Positions 36,613 to 46,426 of a stretch of 64,000 nt of DNA are shown piece after piece; position 1 is the stretch's first letter, and each line of letters begins with the position of its first letter. Below the pieces are notes generated by a model. The model made no database searches and was not told where the DNA came from. It was given only the letters and a program-made list of their open reading frames with translations. Location of the stretch: assembly GCF_900184945.1 (NCBI RefSeq), contig NZ_FXYF01000004.1:62001-126000 (forward strand), in the 5' to 3' direction. The position numbers and the translations under genes were made by a program. This stretch comes from Antarctobacter aquimaris. Lineage in GTDB: Bacteria; Pseudomonadota; Alphaproteobacteria; Rhodobacterales; Rhodobacteraceae.

Positions 36613-38412
36613 ATGCTCGATTCCACGCTTTCTGACCAGACACAGGCCGTTCTGGACGACTTCGGCGCCGCGCTCGAAGCCGGCGACATCGCCCGCGCGC
36701 GCGAGATGTTCGTCGATGACTGCTACTGGCGCGACCTCGTCAGCTTTACCTGGAACCTCAAGACGATGGAGGGCAAGGACCAGGTCGAGGACATGCTGAA
36801 ACACCAGCTGGCCACGACCAAACCCACCGGCTGGGCGCTGGCCGAGGGCGAGACACCGACAGAGGACGGCGGCATCACCACCGCCTGGATCACCTTCGAA
36901 ACCGGGGTCGCGCGTGGCTATGGCCTTGTCCGCCTGCGCGACGGCAAGATCTGGACCCTGCTGACCACCATGGTCGAACTCAAGGGCCACGAGGAACCCA
37001 AGGGCTTTGCCCGCCCGCTGGGCGCCAAGCACGGCGCCGACAAGCACCGCCCCACCTGGAAGGAAGAGCGCGAACAGGAAGCCAAGGAACTCGGCTACAC
37101 CAAACAGCCCTACGTCGTCATCATCGGCGGCGGCCAGGGCGGCATCGCGCTGGGCGCGCGGCTGCGGCAACTGGGCGTGCCCACCATCATCGTCGAGAAA
37201 AACGACCGCCCCGGCGACAGCTGGCGCAATCGGTACAAGTCGCTCTGCCTGCATGACCCGGTCTGGTACGACCACCTGCCCTACATCAAGTTCCCCGAGA
37301 ACTGGCCGATCTTCAGCCCCAAGGACAAGATCGGCGACTGGCTGGAAATGTACACCAAGGTGATGGAGCTGAACTACTGGACCCGGACCACCGCCAAGTC
37401 CGCCAGCTACGACGAGAAGACCAAGGAATGGACCGTCGTCGTCGACCGCGACGGCAAGGAAGTGGTGCTGAAGCCCAAGCATCTGGTCATGGCCACCGGC
37501 ATGTCGGGCAAGCCGCGGATGCCGAACTTCCCCGGCATGGACACGTTCAAGGGCGACCAGCACCATTCCAGCCAGCACCCCGGCCCGGACAAGTACAAGG
37601 GCAAGAAGGCCGTGGTGATCGGCTCCAACAACTCGGCCCACGACATCTGCGCCGCGCTGTGGGAAAACGACGTCGACGTGACCATGGTGCAGCGCTCCTC
37701 GACCCATATCGTGCGGTCCGACACGCTGATGGACGTCGGCCTGGGCGCGCTCTACTCCGAGGAGGCGGTCAACAACGGCGTGACGACTGAGAAGGCCGAC
37801 CTGATCTTTGCCTCGCTGCCCTACGCCATCCTGCACGAATTCCAGATACCGGCCTACGCCGAGATGAAAAAGCGCGACGCCGCGTTCTACGAAGGGCTTG
37901 AAAAGGCGGGCTTCTGGCTGGACTGGGGCGATGACGACTCGGGGCTGTTCATGAAGTACCTACGCCGTGGTTCGGGCTATTACATCGACATCGGCGCCAG
38001 CCAGCTGATCATCGACGGCCAGATCAAGCTGAAACGCGGGCAGGTCGTCAGCGTCGATGAAACCGGCGTCAACCTGGACGACGGCACGCACCTCGATGCC
38101 GACGTGATCGTCTACGCCACCGGCTACAACTCGATGAACGGCTGGGTGGCCGACCTGATGGGCCAGGAGGCGGCCGACCGGCTGGGCAAGGTCTGGGGGC
38201 TGGGATCGAACACCACCAAGGACCCCGGTCCCTGGGAGGGCGAACAGCGCAACATGTGGAAGCCGACGCAGGTCGAGGCGCTGTGGATGCATGGCGGCAA
38301 CCTGCACCAGTCGCGCCATTACTCGCAGTTCCTGGCCTTGCAGCTGAAGGCCCGGATGGAAGGCATCCCGACGCCGGTCTACGCGCTTCAGGAGGTGCAT
38401 CACACCAGCTGA
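36613..38412 (+). CDS. Flavin-containing monooxygenase with N-terminal NTF2-like domain
   Basis: A 599-residue two-domain protein. Residues about 5-130 resemble an NTF2/SnoaL-like alpha+beta cone (AALEAGDIARAREMF, DDCYWRDLVSFTWNLKT). The rest is a class B flavoprotein monooxygenase: FAD-binding GGGQGGIALGARL (near 172-184), the FMO-type FKGDQHHSSQH motif, NADPH-binding VIGSNNSAHDICAAL and ATGYNSMNGW near the end. It would oxygenate a carbonyl or heteroatom substrate using NADPH and O2. The adjacent AcoR-like regulator suggests substrate-induced expression. Related fusions are often annotated NAD(P)/FAD-dependent oxidoreductase. Confidence 0.87.
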   Translation: MLDSTLSDQTQAVLDDFGAALEAGDIARAREMFVDDCYWRDLVSFTWNLKTMEGKDQVEDMLKHQLATTKPTGWALAEGETPTEDGGITTAWITFETGVARGYGLVRLRDGKIWTLLTTMVELKGHEEPKGFARPLGAKHGADKHRPTWKEEREQEAKELGYTKQPYVVIIGGGQGGIALGARLRQLGVPTIIVEKNDRPGDSWRNRYKSLCLHDPVWYDHLPYIKFPENWPIFSPKDKIGDWLEMYTKVMELNYWTRTTAKSASYDEKTKEWTVVVDRDGKEVVLKPKHLVMATGMSGKPRMPNFPGMDTFKGDQHHSSQHPGPDKYKGKKAVVIGSNNSAHDICAALWENDVDVTMVQRSSTHIVRSDTLMDVGLGALYSEEAVNNGVTTEKADLIFASLPYAILHEFQIPAYAEMKKRDAAFYEGLEKAGFWLDWGDDDSGLFMKYLRRGSGYYIDIGASQLIIDGQIKLKRGQVVSVDETGVNLDDGTHLDADVIVYATGYNSMNGWVADLMGQEAADRLGKVWGLGSNTTKDPGPWEGEQRNMWKPTQVEALWMHGGNLHQSRHYSQFLALQLKARMEGIPTPVYALQEVHHTS

Positions 38413-38460
38413 ACGCGGTCACAGATCGGTCAGGCGGCGCGTCCCACCGGGGCGCGCCGT

Positions 38461-39087
38461 CTATGCGTCGCCCGTGCGCCGTTCGCGACCCACATGCGCC
38501 GCGCCCGCGTTCAGAAAGGCACGCGCCTCTGCGTCCGTCGTGACCCTCTGCGCCGCGAGGATCCCGGTCAGATGCGCGGCGGCGATGCTGGCCCCGGCGA
38601 TGCCCTGCGACGCCGGACAGGCCCCGAAATCCGCCGCAGGCAGGTCCAGCCTGGACCATTCCCCCTGGCCGCAGCGCGCATCCCCCTGCACCCCGATGAC
38701 CGAGGGCAAGGCGGCGGGCCAGACCGGATCGCCCCGCGCCGGGGCCGAGGCGACGACGATCCGATCTCCCAGCGCCGCGATCGCAGCCGCAACCGCCGGA
38801 TCGTTGCGCGCCAGGCCCAAAGAGCAATGCACGATCTGCGCGCCGCTCTCACCCGCGCGCTCCAGCGCCGTCACAAGGTCCGAGGTCCGCGCCGCCAGCC
38901 GCGCCTTGAACACCGGGATGCTCAGCAGCCGCACGCCAGGCGCCTCCGACAGGATCGCCCGCGCCACGGCGCTGGCGTGCTGCCCGGCCGGGCTGTCGGT
39001 GACGGCCTCCAACAAGGGGTCGATGACCCCCACGCAGCCCTCGAACTCCGCTGGCAAAGGCCCGTCGATCAGCGCCACCAGCCTCAC
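38461..39087 (-). CDS. qhpE: QhpE, subtilisin-like leader peptidase for amine dehydrogenase maturation
   Basis: A 208-residue, small subtilase. The triad is seen as Asp in ALIDGP (near residue 8), His in GQHASAVA and Ser in GASIAAAHLTG, the last corresponding to GTSMAxPH of subtilisins. In Paracoccus, QhpE removes the leader of the crosslinked gamma subunit in the cytoplasm; the absence of a signal peptide here agrees. The start is taken as GTG at 39087, which overlaps the qhpF stop (GTGA). Last gene of the qhp operon. Confidence 0.85.
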   Translation of the reverse strand: MRLVALIDGPLPAEFEGCVGVIDPLLEAVTDSPAGQHASAVARAILSEAPGVRLLSIPVFKARLAARTSDLVTALERAGESGAQIVHCSLGLARNDPAVAAAIAALGDRIVVASAPARGDPVWPAALPSVIGVQGDARCGQGEWSRLDLPAADFGACPASQGIAGASIAAAHLTGILAAQRVTTDAEARAFLNAGAAHVGRERRTGDA

Positions 39088-40796
39088 GCTGCACTCCAAT
39101 CCCGCAGGTCGACCGTCATGTCAAAGCCGCCATAAGCCGCCTCGTTGCCATGGGTGACGACGATCCGCGTCGCCCCTTTGTGCCGCGTGTCGATGCCCTC
39201 CATGATCCGGCTCACCGTTCCCGGATCGACCTCGGACAGCGCCTCGTCGAGGATCAGCACCCGAAACGGCCGCAACAGCGCCCGCGCCACGCAGAGCCTC
39301 TGCCGCTCGCCCCCGGACAGCGTCAGCCCGTCCTCGCCCAGCCGTGCCGCCAGCCCGCCGCGCTCGGCCAGCCGATCAGACAGGCCGACCAGCGCCAGCG
39401 CCGCCTGCATCGCCTCGGGCGGCGTGTCGGGGGCGGACAAGGCGAGGTTCTCGGCCACCGTGCCCAACATGACGAAGGGGCGCTGCGGCACGTAGGCCAC
39501 CGCGCCGCGCAGGTCGGCGCGCGACAGGTGCCGCAGGTCCACGCCGTCCAGCAGGATGCGCCCCGCCCCCGGGTCGCCATGACGCTGGAACAGCGCGAGA
39601 AAGGTGGATTTGCCCGCCCCGCTCGGCCCCTCCAAGCGCATTTTAGAACCGCCCGGAATCTCCAGCGTGACGCCGCGCGCCATCACCTTGCCGCCGGCCT
39701 CCAGCGTCACGCCCTCGACCCGCAGCGCCCCCGGCCCGTCCGGCAGGGCAACAGGCGCCAAGGGCCAGGCCAGCGCCGCGTCCTCCGCCATGATCCCGCT
39801 CAGCCGGTCCAGCGCCGCCTTGACCCGCGCCTGCGCGTGCCACAGCCCGATCAGCGACTGCATCGGCCCGACGAGGAACCCCAGGTAGGCAATGAAGGCG
39901 ATCAGCGACCCCAGCGGCCATTGCCCGTCGATCACCATCAGACCGCCGACGAGGAAGATGGCCGAGCGCACCAGCGCCGCCAGCCCGGTCGGTACGCCGC
40001 GCGTCACCTCGCCCCACAGCTGCGCGCGCATCAGCACGGCGTTCAGGCTGCGTTGCCGCCGCGCCAGCCCCTGCGCCACCGGTTCCTCCGCCCGGGCCGC
40101 CTGGATGGAGCCCAGCCCCGCCACCATCTCGGCGATCTGCCCGGCAAATTCGCCGCGCTCGGCGCGGGTCTCACGCGCCAGCCGTTCGGTCCTTGGCCGC
40201 GCCCAGGCAAAGAAGGCCAGCTCGAAAGGCGCCAGCGCCACCGCCACCAGCGCCAGCTGCCAGTTCAGCACGAACAGCATGACCGCCCCGCCGATCAGCC
40301 GCAGCACACCCGACGATCCCGTGAGCAAAGCGTTGAAGGCAAACTGCTGCACCTCGCCCGCGTCACCGTCGATCCGGGCCAGGATCTCGCCCGTGCGCCT
40401 TTGCGCCCGCCACTCCGGCGACCGCTCCAGCACCGCCGCCGTCAGCGCTGCGCGCAGGTCGGCCAGCATCCCCACCGACGCCCGCATGTGCAGGATCGCG
40501 TTCAGCGACCCCAGCCCGAGGCTGGCAAAGCCCACCACCAGCAGGGCCAGCGACCAGACCACCAGCGCCTGCCGGTCGCCCGCCATCAGCCCCTCGTCAA
40601 TGACCAGCTTGGTCAGGTAGGGCGGCACCAGCGCCGCCAGCGCCGCCAAGAGGCCAAGGCCCAGCAGCAGCCCCAGCACCCGCAGGCGCGGCCGCAGCAC
40701 CGGCAGCAGCCAGCCCGCCGCCCTTTCGTCAAAAAGACGCGCCCCGGCCCAGTGGCCAAGGCGCGCCCGCTTTTCCGTCTCCGGACTCGCCGTCAC
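39084..40796 (-). CDS. qhpF: QhpF, ABC exporter of the amine dehydrogenase cluster
   Basis: A 570-residue half-transporter with a six-helix exporter domain (about 25-320) and an ATPase domain: Walker A GPSGAGKSTF, signature LSGGERQRLCVARAL, Walker B RVLILDEALSEVDP. It would move the crosslinked, processed gamma subunit to the periplasm, the role proposed for QhpF. It starts with GTG at 40796-40794, overlapping the qhpB stop. Order, coupling and class all match the known qhp locus. Confidence 0.87.
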   Translation of the reverse strand: MTASPETEKRARLGHWAGARLFDERAAGWLLPVLRPRLRVLGLLLGLGLLAALAALVPPYLTKLVIDEGLMAGDRQALVVWSLALLVVGFASLGLGSLNAILHMRASVGMLADLRAALTAAVLERSPEWRAQRRTGEILARIDGDAGEVQQFAFNALLTGSSGVLRLIGGAVMLFVLNWQLALVAVALAPFELAFFAWARPRTERLARETRAERGEFAGQIAEMVAGLGSIQAARAEEPVAQGLARRQRSLNAVLMRAQLWGEVTRGVPTGLAALVRSAIFLVGGLMVIDGQWPLGSLIAFIAYLGFLVGPMQSLIGLWHAQARVKAALDRLSGIMAEDAALAWPLAPVALPDGPGALRVEGVTLEAGGKVMARGVTLEIPGGSKMRLEGPSGAGKSTFLALFQRHGDPGAGRILLDGVDLRHLSRADLRGAVAYVPQRPFVMLGTVAENLALSAPDTPPEAMQAALALVGLSDRLAERGGLAARLGEDGLTLSGGERQRLCVARALLRPFRVLILDEALSEVDPGTVSRIMEGIDTRHKGATRIVVTHGNEAAYGGFDMTVDLRDWSAA

Positions 40797-41875
40797 TCGA
40801 CCTGCACGATCTGCAACGTCGCCGTGCCCATGTCGCCACCCGAGGGCACCAGCATCTCGCCGATGCGCTCCAGCGTCTCGGCGTCGTAGACACCGATATC
40901 GTCGTTGGTGCCGCCGACATACAGCTCCTTGCCGTCCGACGAGATCTGGATCACGTAGTAGGTGTGCGGCATGTCCACGCGCTTGATCAGCTCCTGCTTT
41001 TCCACGTCATGCTTGCTGAGCTGGGTATAGACGCCGTACAGCAGGTTCGGTGCGTTGGGGTCGCGCACGCCGGTGAACATCAGCACCTCGAGCGAGGCAA
41101 AGTCCTGGATCTCGGTCGCGCCGGTCTCGAGGTCGACCGAGGAAAAGCCCCAGACGAAATCCGCCATCTCGGTCTGCGTCTCGTCGGTGAACACCGCCGC
41201 CGTGTACATCAGCAGGAACTCGTCGTTCTGCCGTCCAATCGGCCAGAAGGCCAGCACGTCGGGCGGCGAATAGGTCGGCCGGTCCCAGTTGGCATTGGCG
41301 ATGGCGGTGGTGATCGCACCGCTCCTGGGGTCGAAGGCATAGATGTCGTGCCCGCCGATGTAGACCGTGCCGTCATCGCCGGTCTGCATCACGGTGGACC
41401 GGCGCGGCGCGGGATAGGTCCGCACCGGCTGCGCGTCGGTGCCGCCCGCCGCATCGTAGACGGCAAACTCGGGCTCCATCACCTCGTAGCGGTCCACCAG
41501 GTGACGCGTGGGGTTGCGCACCGTGTAGACCTCGGACCCGTCCGGCGACACCGCCAGCGACCCGATGGAACGCCGCGTGACGTCACCGGCGGACTGCGCC
41601 GCGTAGAACACCCGCTCGCAGGTCTCGATGTTGATGCCGATCACGTCCTGCCAGCGGTTGACCAGCGCATAGGCCACCGTTCCGTCCGGCGACATCTGGA
41701 TTACCGCCGGGCTCATCTCCAGCCCGTCGCCCAGCGGGCAGTCCTTGACCAGTTCGCGCGCACCCGCGTCAAAGACGTAGAGGTTGCCCGGCTTGGCGAT
41801 GGTCACCAGCAGGTCCTTTGCGAGTGCCGGTGAGGCCACGGCCAGCGCCGCGGCAATCGTCATTGCGTGTTTCAT
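40793..41875 (-). CDS. qhpB: Quinohemoprotein amine dehydrogenase beta subunit
   Basis: A 360-residue periplasmic beta-propeller subunit. Signal peptide with cleavage near ALA-KDL; repeated blades are visible (GNLYVFDAGARELV, MSPDGTVAYALVN, VSPDGSEVYTV, GTVYIGGHDIYAFD, SSDGKELYVGGTNDDIGVYD by region). In the holoenzyme this subunit packs the gamma subunit and forms the active-site wall. Of two adjacent ATGs the one at 41875 has better spacing from TGAGGG. It lies 7 bp after qhpC. Confidence 0.92.
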   Translation of the reverse strand: MKHAMTIAAALAVASPALAKDLLVTIAKPGNLYVFDAGARELVKDCPLGDGLEMSPAVIQMSPDGTVAYALVNRWQDVIGINIETCERVFYAAQSAGDVTRRSIGSLAVSPDGSEVYTVRNPTRHLVDRYEVMEPEFAVYDAAGGTDAQPVRTYPAPRRSTVMQTGDDGTVYIGGHDIYAFDPRSGAITTAIANANWDRPTYSPPDVLAFWPIGRQNDEFLLMYTAAVFTDETQTEMADFVWGFSSVDLETGATEIQDFASLEVLMFTGVRDPNAPNLLYGVYTQLSKHDVEKQELIKRVDMPHTYYVIQISSDGKELYVGGTNDDIGVYDAETLERIGEMLVPSGGDMGTATLQIVQVE

Positions 41876-41882
41876 CATGCCC

Positions 41883-42206
41883 TCAAGTGTTCGAGTCCTT
41901 GGGGAAGACCGAGCCCAGCGCGCGCCAGTCGTCGGCGGCGTTGGGGGCATCGGCGCTCCAGTCGGGATAGGTGACCATGGTGTCGGGCACCTGCGCGGGC
42001 CACCAGCAGGGGTCGGAACAGCCGTAAAGGTCGGCCTCCATCGGCTGGCACAGCGCGGCAACCCCGCCAAAGGGGTCCACTTCCCAGCCCGGGTCGAATG
42101 TGGTGGCGCAGCCCGCGGTGACGGTCTGCATGGCGCGGACCTCGTCCATCTTGTCCTCCGCCGCGGCCTGAAGCGTCCGCGCGGCTTTCTGGTTCAGCGG
42201 TTTCAT
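41883..42206 (-). CDS. qhpC: Quinohemoprotein amine dehydrogenase gamma subunit precursor (CTQ- and thioether-bearing)
   Basis: A 107-residue RiPP-like precursor of the catalytic subunit. The predicted leader is residues 1-26. With an offset of 26, every crosslinked residue known in the Paracoccus protein has its counterpart: C33-E42, C53-D59 and C67-D75 for the three thioethers, and C63-W69 for cysteine tryptophylquinone (motif YGCSDPCWW, then PAQVPD). The leader lacks an export signal, in keeping with export by QhpF. The start overlaps the qhpD stop (ATGA at 42206-42203). Confidence 0.95.
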   Translation of the reverse strand: MKPLNQKAARTLQAAAEDKMDEVRAMQTVTAGCATTFDPGWEVDPFGGVAALCQPMEADLYGCSDPCWWPAQVPDTMVTYPDWSADAPNAADDWRALGSVFPKDSNT

Positions 42207-43633
42207 TTGTGGTTCGCCTTTCTCGGAGCGATGTGATCGTGGAAATACTGCGGGTTGGTGGCGATCAGGTCGCCGTAGACCTCGATGCCGAAGTCCACCC
42301 AGTCCCGCATCAGGTCGCAGTAATGATACGCGGGCATCAGCGGATCGCTGAAATGGGCATAGCTTTCGTGGTAGCAGCCGCCCGAGCACAGGTTGCGGAT
42401 GCGGCAGGTGGCGCAGCCCTTGTCGGTGCGGTCCAGCCGGCTTTCGAGGAACCCGGCCAGCTTGGGCTTTTCGATCCCGGTCGTCACATCACCGAACTTG
42501 AGGTCCGTTCCGGTGAAGCGGTGGCAGAGATTGATGGTGCCGGAATGATCGACCGCCAGCATCCCGATGCCCGCGCCGCAGGGCAGCGCCTTGGACCGGC
42601 CTTCCCACAGGTCCTGCATCAGCTGGTGCATGTTGGAAAAGCCGATGTTGCGCCCGGCCCGCGCCTCTTCGTGGTAGCGGCGGCCCAGCGATTTCATGCC
42701 GTCAAAGACCTCCTGTAGCTCGGCCCCCGACAGGTTGAAGGCGGTCATGTCGCCCGAGGTGACCGGCGACACCCCGACCTCGGCAAAGCCGATGTCGTTC
42801 TTGAGGTGGTCCCAGATCTCCTCGACCGCCGTGACCCCGGCCGTCAGCGTCACCCGCGCCCCCACCGGGCGCGAGCGGTAGCGCGACAGCAGCATCCGCG
42901 CCTTGGCCGCCACCGTGTCATAGCTGCCCTTGCCGCCCACGGTCTTGCGGTTGAGGTCGTGCAGCGCCTTGGGCCCGTCCATCGACACCGTCAGGCCGAA
43001 CCGATGCGCATCCAGCCAGTCGACAAGGTCCTCGGTCAGCAGCGTGGCGTTGGTGGTCAGGGTAAAGTTGACCTCCTTGCCCAGCGCGGCAAAGCGCGGC
43101 TCGGCGTGGTCGACCACGTCGCGGATCAGCCGGATATTGGACAGCGGCTCGCCGCCGAAGAACACGATGTTGTAAGCCTCGCGGTCCGGGCTTTCCTTCA
43201 GCAGCAGGTCGATGGATTGCACCGCCGTGTCCAGCGCCATCTTGCGGCCCTTGGACGGGGTATCCAGGTCCTCCTTGTAGCAGTAGGAACAGGCCAGGTT
43301 GCAGCCGGTGTTCACGTTCAGGATGATCGTGGACAGGGGAAAGTTCTCGATCCTGATGTCGGGCCGCTCGGCCTTGGCCGGGCTGCCGTCGGTCACGATG
43401 TCGAGGTCGATCAGCCCGCGCAGCCGCTGCGCCAGGTCCACCGGGTCATGCCCGGCAAACCGCGCGCGCATGTCGTCCTCGGCCACCTGGCCCTTTTCGG
43501 CCAAGAGGGTCAGGACCTCGCCGTCCAGCGCGTCAAGCTCGAACAGCGACGTGGTGGGGATGTGGAACAGCAGGTCGCGGCTGTCCACCCGCACACGGTG
43601 CGCGTTCTGGGGTTGGAAATGCAGGTATCCCAT
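42203..43633 (-). CDS. qhpD: QhpD, radical SAM/SPASM peptide maturase forming thioether crosslinks
   Basis: A 476-residue radical SAM enzyme. The N-terminal region (1-90) has the look of a leader-recognition domain; the [4Fe-4S]/SAM motif is C111-x3-C115-x2-C118 (CNLACSYCY), GGEPL follows, and the C-terminal SPASM region has [17 protein letters not shown] for auxiliary clusters. QhpD installs the three Cys-to-Asp/Glu thioethers in QhpC. It begins 10 bp after qhpA and overlaps qhpC by 4 bp. Confidence 0.95.
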   Translation of the reverse strand: MGYLHFQPQNAHRVRVDSRDLLFHIPTTSLFELDALDGEVLTLLAEKGQVAEDDMRARFAGHDPVDLAQRLRGLIDLDIVTDGSPAKAERPDIRIENFPLSTIILNVNTGCNLACSYCYKEDLDTPSKGRKMALDTAVQSIDLLLKESPDREAYNIVFFGGEPLSNIRLIRDVVDHAEPRFAALGKEVNFTLTTNATLLTEDLVDWLDAHRFGLTVSMDGPKALHDLNRKTVGGKGSYDTVAAKARMLLSRYRSRPVGARVTLTAGVTAVEEIWDHLKNDIGFAEVGVSPVTSGDMTAFNLSGAELQEVFDGMKSLGRRYHEEARAGRNIGFSNMHQLMQDLWEGRSKALPCGAGIGMLAVDHSGTINLCHRFTGTDLKFGDVTTGIEKPKLAGFLESRLDRTDKGCATCRIRNLCSGGCYHESYAHFSDPLMPAYHYCDLMRDWVDFGIEVYGDLIATNPQYFHDHIAPRKANHK

Positions 43634-43643
43634 GATCTCTCCC

Positions 43644-45179
43644 TCAGCGGATCGGCGGATCGATGAAGCGCTGGACCGTCACGATCAGCTGCGCTTCGGC
43701 CGAAAGCCCGCCAGAGTTGGCGACGATCTTCAGATCGCCGGCGTTGTTGGTCGAGAACGGGCGCGCCGGGTTGGGACCGGCCGCGGCGGGCATGAAGATG
43801 CCGTCCTCGCCGAGGCTGCCGGCGAATTCGGCGTCCCTCATCGCGGCCGCGACTTCGTTGTGATCGGTCACGCTCCACTCCGTCGGCACGACGCCGAGCC
43901 GCAGGTCGTCCTCGGTGCCCGGCTGGCCGTCCGGTCCGTTTGCCCATCCGATCGCCTTGAAGGCGATGGGCACGGCGTCCGGACCAACCGGACTGTCGCC
44001 GCCGACCCGGGCAATGGCAAAGGACGGCTCTACAGTGATGCGGTCGAACGCCTCGGAGACGACGATCTCGGATCGCGCGTCACCCGCCGTCAATGCCACC
44101 GCGCCATCGGTTTCGGTCAGCAGGGAGGTCGCCAGGCCAACCGGCGTCGCGCCGTGAACCACGAGTTCGCCGCCTTCGGCGCCGATCCCCTCAAGCCCGG
44201 TCCCGACGATCAGGACATCGCCGGATCGCGCCATCAGCGCCTCGGGGACAGTCCCGAGGATGGCCGGCCCGGCCCCATCGCGGGCGCCCGAGATGGTGCC
44301 GCCAAGGCTGTCACGGTCACGCAGGAACTGCCGGCCCTCGAAGGTGTCGCCATCCTCGGAAAGGGCCACCACCTGGCGGAAGGCCTCGCCGTCGATGGAC
44401 AGGTTCGCGCGCCACTCGTAGCCAGTGTACAGGTTCATCTGCCCCGCGACCGGCATTTCGCTGCCGTCTTCCAGCCAGAGCGTCCCGGACAAGGCAAAGG
44501 GAGATGCGTCGCCCGCAACGGTGATCCGGCCAAAGGCGCGGCCCTTGCCCGGCAGGTCGGTCAACACGACCCAGTCGCCGCCCGGCGCCTGTTTTTCAGC
44601 CGCCTGCCAGGCGGTCCATTCCTCGGTCTCCAGCGGGTAGGCATCGGACAACAGCGGCACCATCTCGGTCTTGGCGATCTTGTACCACTCGCGGTCGCGG
44701 CCCAGCGCCTGGTACTCGACCGTCGGGAACTGGCCGACATGGAAATCCATGTGCAGGTCCCATTCCTCGGTGGTGCGGCGTTGCAGGCCGACCCGCGCGG
44801 CGGTGTGGCAGCGCGCGCACATCGACGCCATCGGTTCTTCCACGACCTCGACGTGGGCCGGATCCTTTTCCAGCGCGTAACGCCACGGCGCCGCCTCGGA
44901 GGGGGCCAGGCCCTGCGTTTCCGACAGGTAGGCCACCAGCGCGGCCTGGTCGTCCGGCGACACGACCACGTCATGCACAAGGCGCATCCGCACGATGGTC
45001 ATCAGCCAGCCTTCGGGCGTCTTGCGCTGTCCGGCGATGCGCGACAGCCCCGCCTCCGTCGCCTCGTGGCAGCTGCCGCAGGCATCCGCCAGCAGTTGCG
45101 CCCCGTCCTGGGCCAGCGCCGGCGTCCCGGCAAGGGCCAGCGCGGCGATCAGGGCCGGCGCTGTCTTTGATCGTGTCAT
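43644..45179 (-). CDS. qhpA: Quinohemoprotein amine dehydrogenase alpha subunit (dihaem)
   Basis: A 511-residue periplasmic subunit. After the signal peptide (cleavage near ALA-QDG) the N-terminal cytochrome domain has two haem c sites, CGSCH at 34-38 and CARCH at 121-125; the remainder is beta-rich, matching the extra domains of the family. Electrons from CTQ in the gamma subunit pass through these haems to a periplasmic acceptor. The start overlaps the qhpG stop (ATGA at 45179-45176). Confidence 0.95.
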   Translation of the reverse strand: MTRSKTAPALIAALALAGTPALAQDGAQLLADACGSCHEATEAGLSRIAGQRKTPEGWLMTIVRMRLVHDVVVSPDDQAALVAYLSETQGLAPSEAAPWRYALEKDPAHVEVVEEPMASMCARCHTAARVGLQRRTTEEWDLHMDFHVGQFPTVEYQALGRDREWYKIAKTEMVPLLSDAYPLETEEWTAWQAAEKQAPGGDWVVLTDLPGKGRAFGRITVAGDASPFALSGTLWLEDGSEMPVAGQMNLYTGYEWRANLSIDGEAFRQVVALSEDGDTFEGRQFLRDRDSLGGTISGARDGAGPAILGTVPEALMARSGDVLIVGTGLEGIGAEGGELVVHGATPVGLATSLLTETDGAVALTAGDARSEIVVSEAFDRITVEPSFAIARVGGDSPVGPDAVPIAFKAIGWANGPDGQPGTEDDLRLGVVPTEWSVTDHNEVAAAMRDAEFAGSLGEDGIFMPAAAGPNPARPFSTNNAGDLKIVANSGGLSAEAQLIVTVQRFIDPPIR

Positions 45180-46426
45180 GTGACAACCTCCTTGTTTTTC
45201 AGGGCGGGCGCGGTCGTGATGCCGCGCGCCGCAAGCCAGTCGTAAATGCGTCCCGCCGTCTCGGGCGGTGTTTCGGGCAGGACGCGCGCGGCAAAGCCCG
45301 CGCGGTCCGGCATCGGTCCGCGTCCCAGCCGCGCCAGCAGCGGCGCGATCTCGACCCCGCCGACAAAGGCGGCGCCCTCCGGGTCCTGCGGCGTGACCAG
45401 CACCTGCGCCTCGGCCAGCCGCCCGGCGCGCACGATCACGCGGTTCTCAAGATGCGGCGCGGCGGGCGGCACCGGCTCGGCGGACATCTCGTCGGGCCAT
45501 CCGGCGCGCGCGCGCCAGAACCGGCCGCCCATCCCCGCGGCGCGGTAGAAATCGCGGCCCACCCGGGCCTGGCGGTCAAAGGTCGCCACCACCCGGTCAC
45601 GGTAGAACCGCGCGGCCAGCCCGCCCTGCCCGTCCAGCAGCGCCGCGCACAGGGGCACCGCCATCAGCGCCGAGGCCAGCGCCCAGAACATCCCGTGCCC
45701 GGACAGCGGGTCCATCGCCACCGCCGCGTCACCGATGCGCGGCATCGCAGGGTCCAGATCCGGCGCGGACAGCCGCAGTTCGGCCCCGCGCACCACCAGC
45801 CCCCGAGGCGCAAACCCGGTCATCGCCGCCCAGACCGCCGCCGGATCGCGCGCAGCAGCCGCGTCCACCGTGACCTGCATCCAGCCCCGCGCGCCGTCGC
45901 CGATCCGCCACAGCCAGCCCTCGGGCAGCGCCCGCACCTCGGCCCCCGCCGCGCTCGCGCCCGCCTCAGCGGCGATGCTCACCGTCGGGATGCCGCGCAA
46001 CCGCCCCTCCGCCACCGGCGCGCGCCGTCCGCGCGCCTCGATCACCAGCCCGGCAGCAATCTCCCGCCCATCGGCCAGCTCCAAAACACCCCGCCGCACC
46101 CGGCGCACCGGCGCGCGCACCAGCGTCACGCCCTCAACCACCGCCTGCGCCTGCAATCCCTCGTCGAAAGCCGGGCGCGACAGCATGTGTTCGCGGTTCG
46201 GCTGGCCGCTCAGCGTGCCCCAGTCGACCCGGCGCTCCACCAGCGGGCCCAGCCCCTCGACCGCCAGCCGCTGCGCCCGCAGCGCCGCGACCAGCCGCAG
46301 ACCCGCGCCCTCGGCCCAGGCCCCGCGCCCGCCCACCTCGGCCAAGGTCACCCGCGCCCCGGCGCGTGCCAGCAGGATGGCCGCAATGGTCCCCGCCGGT
46401 CCGCCCCCTGCAATCGCAATATCCAT
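45176..46426 (-). CDS. qhpG: QhpG, FAD-dependent monooxygenase for CTQ biogenesis
   Basis: A 416-residue flavoprotein of the p-hydroxybenzoate-hydroxylase-like fold: Rossmann motif GGGPAGTIAAILLARAG (near 7-23), RPAFDEGL, and the second FAD motif GDAAVAMDPLSGHGMFWAL. In Paracoccus, QhpG hydroxylates the tryptophan of QhpC that becomes the quinone. First gene of the operon, divergent from qhpR. The ATG at 46426 (MDIAIAGGG) is chosen over a GTG 12 nt upstream that lacks a spaced Shine-Dalgarno sequence. Confidence 0.9.
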   Translation of the reverse strand: MDIAIAGGGPAGTIAAILLARAGARVTLAEVGGRGAWAEGAGLRLVAALRAQRLAVEGLGPLVERRVDWGTLSGQPNREHMLSRPAFDEGLQAQAVVEGVTLVRAPVRRVRRGVLELADGREIAAGLVIEARGRRAPVAEGRLRGIPTVSIAAEAGASAAGAEVRALPEGWLWRIGDGARGWMQVTVDAAAARDPAAVWAAMTGFAPRGLVVRGAELRLSAPDLDPAMPRIGDAAVAMDPLSGHGMFWALASALMAVPLCAALLDGQGGLAARFYRDRVVATFDRQARVGRDFYRAAGMGGRFWRARAGWPDEMSAEPVPPAAPHLENRVIVRAGRLAEAQVLVTPQDPEGAAFVGGVEIAPLLARLGRGPMPDRAGFAARVLPETPPETAGRIYDWLAARGITTAPALKNKEVVT

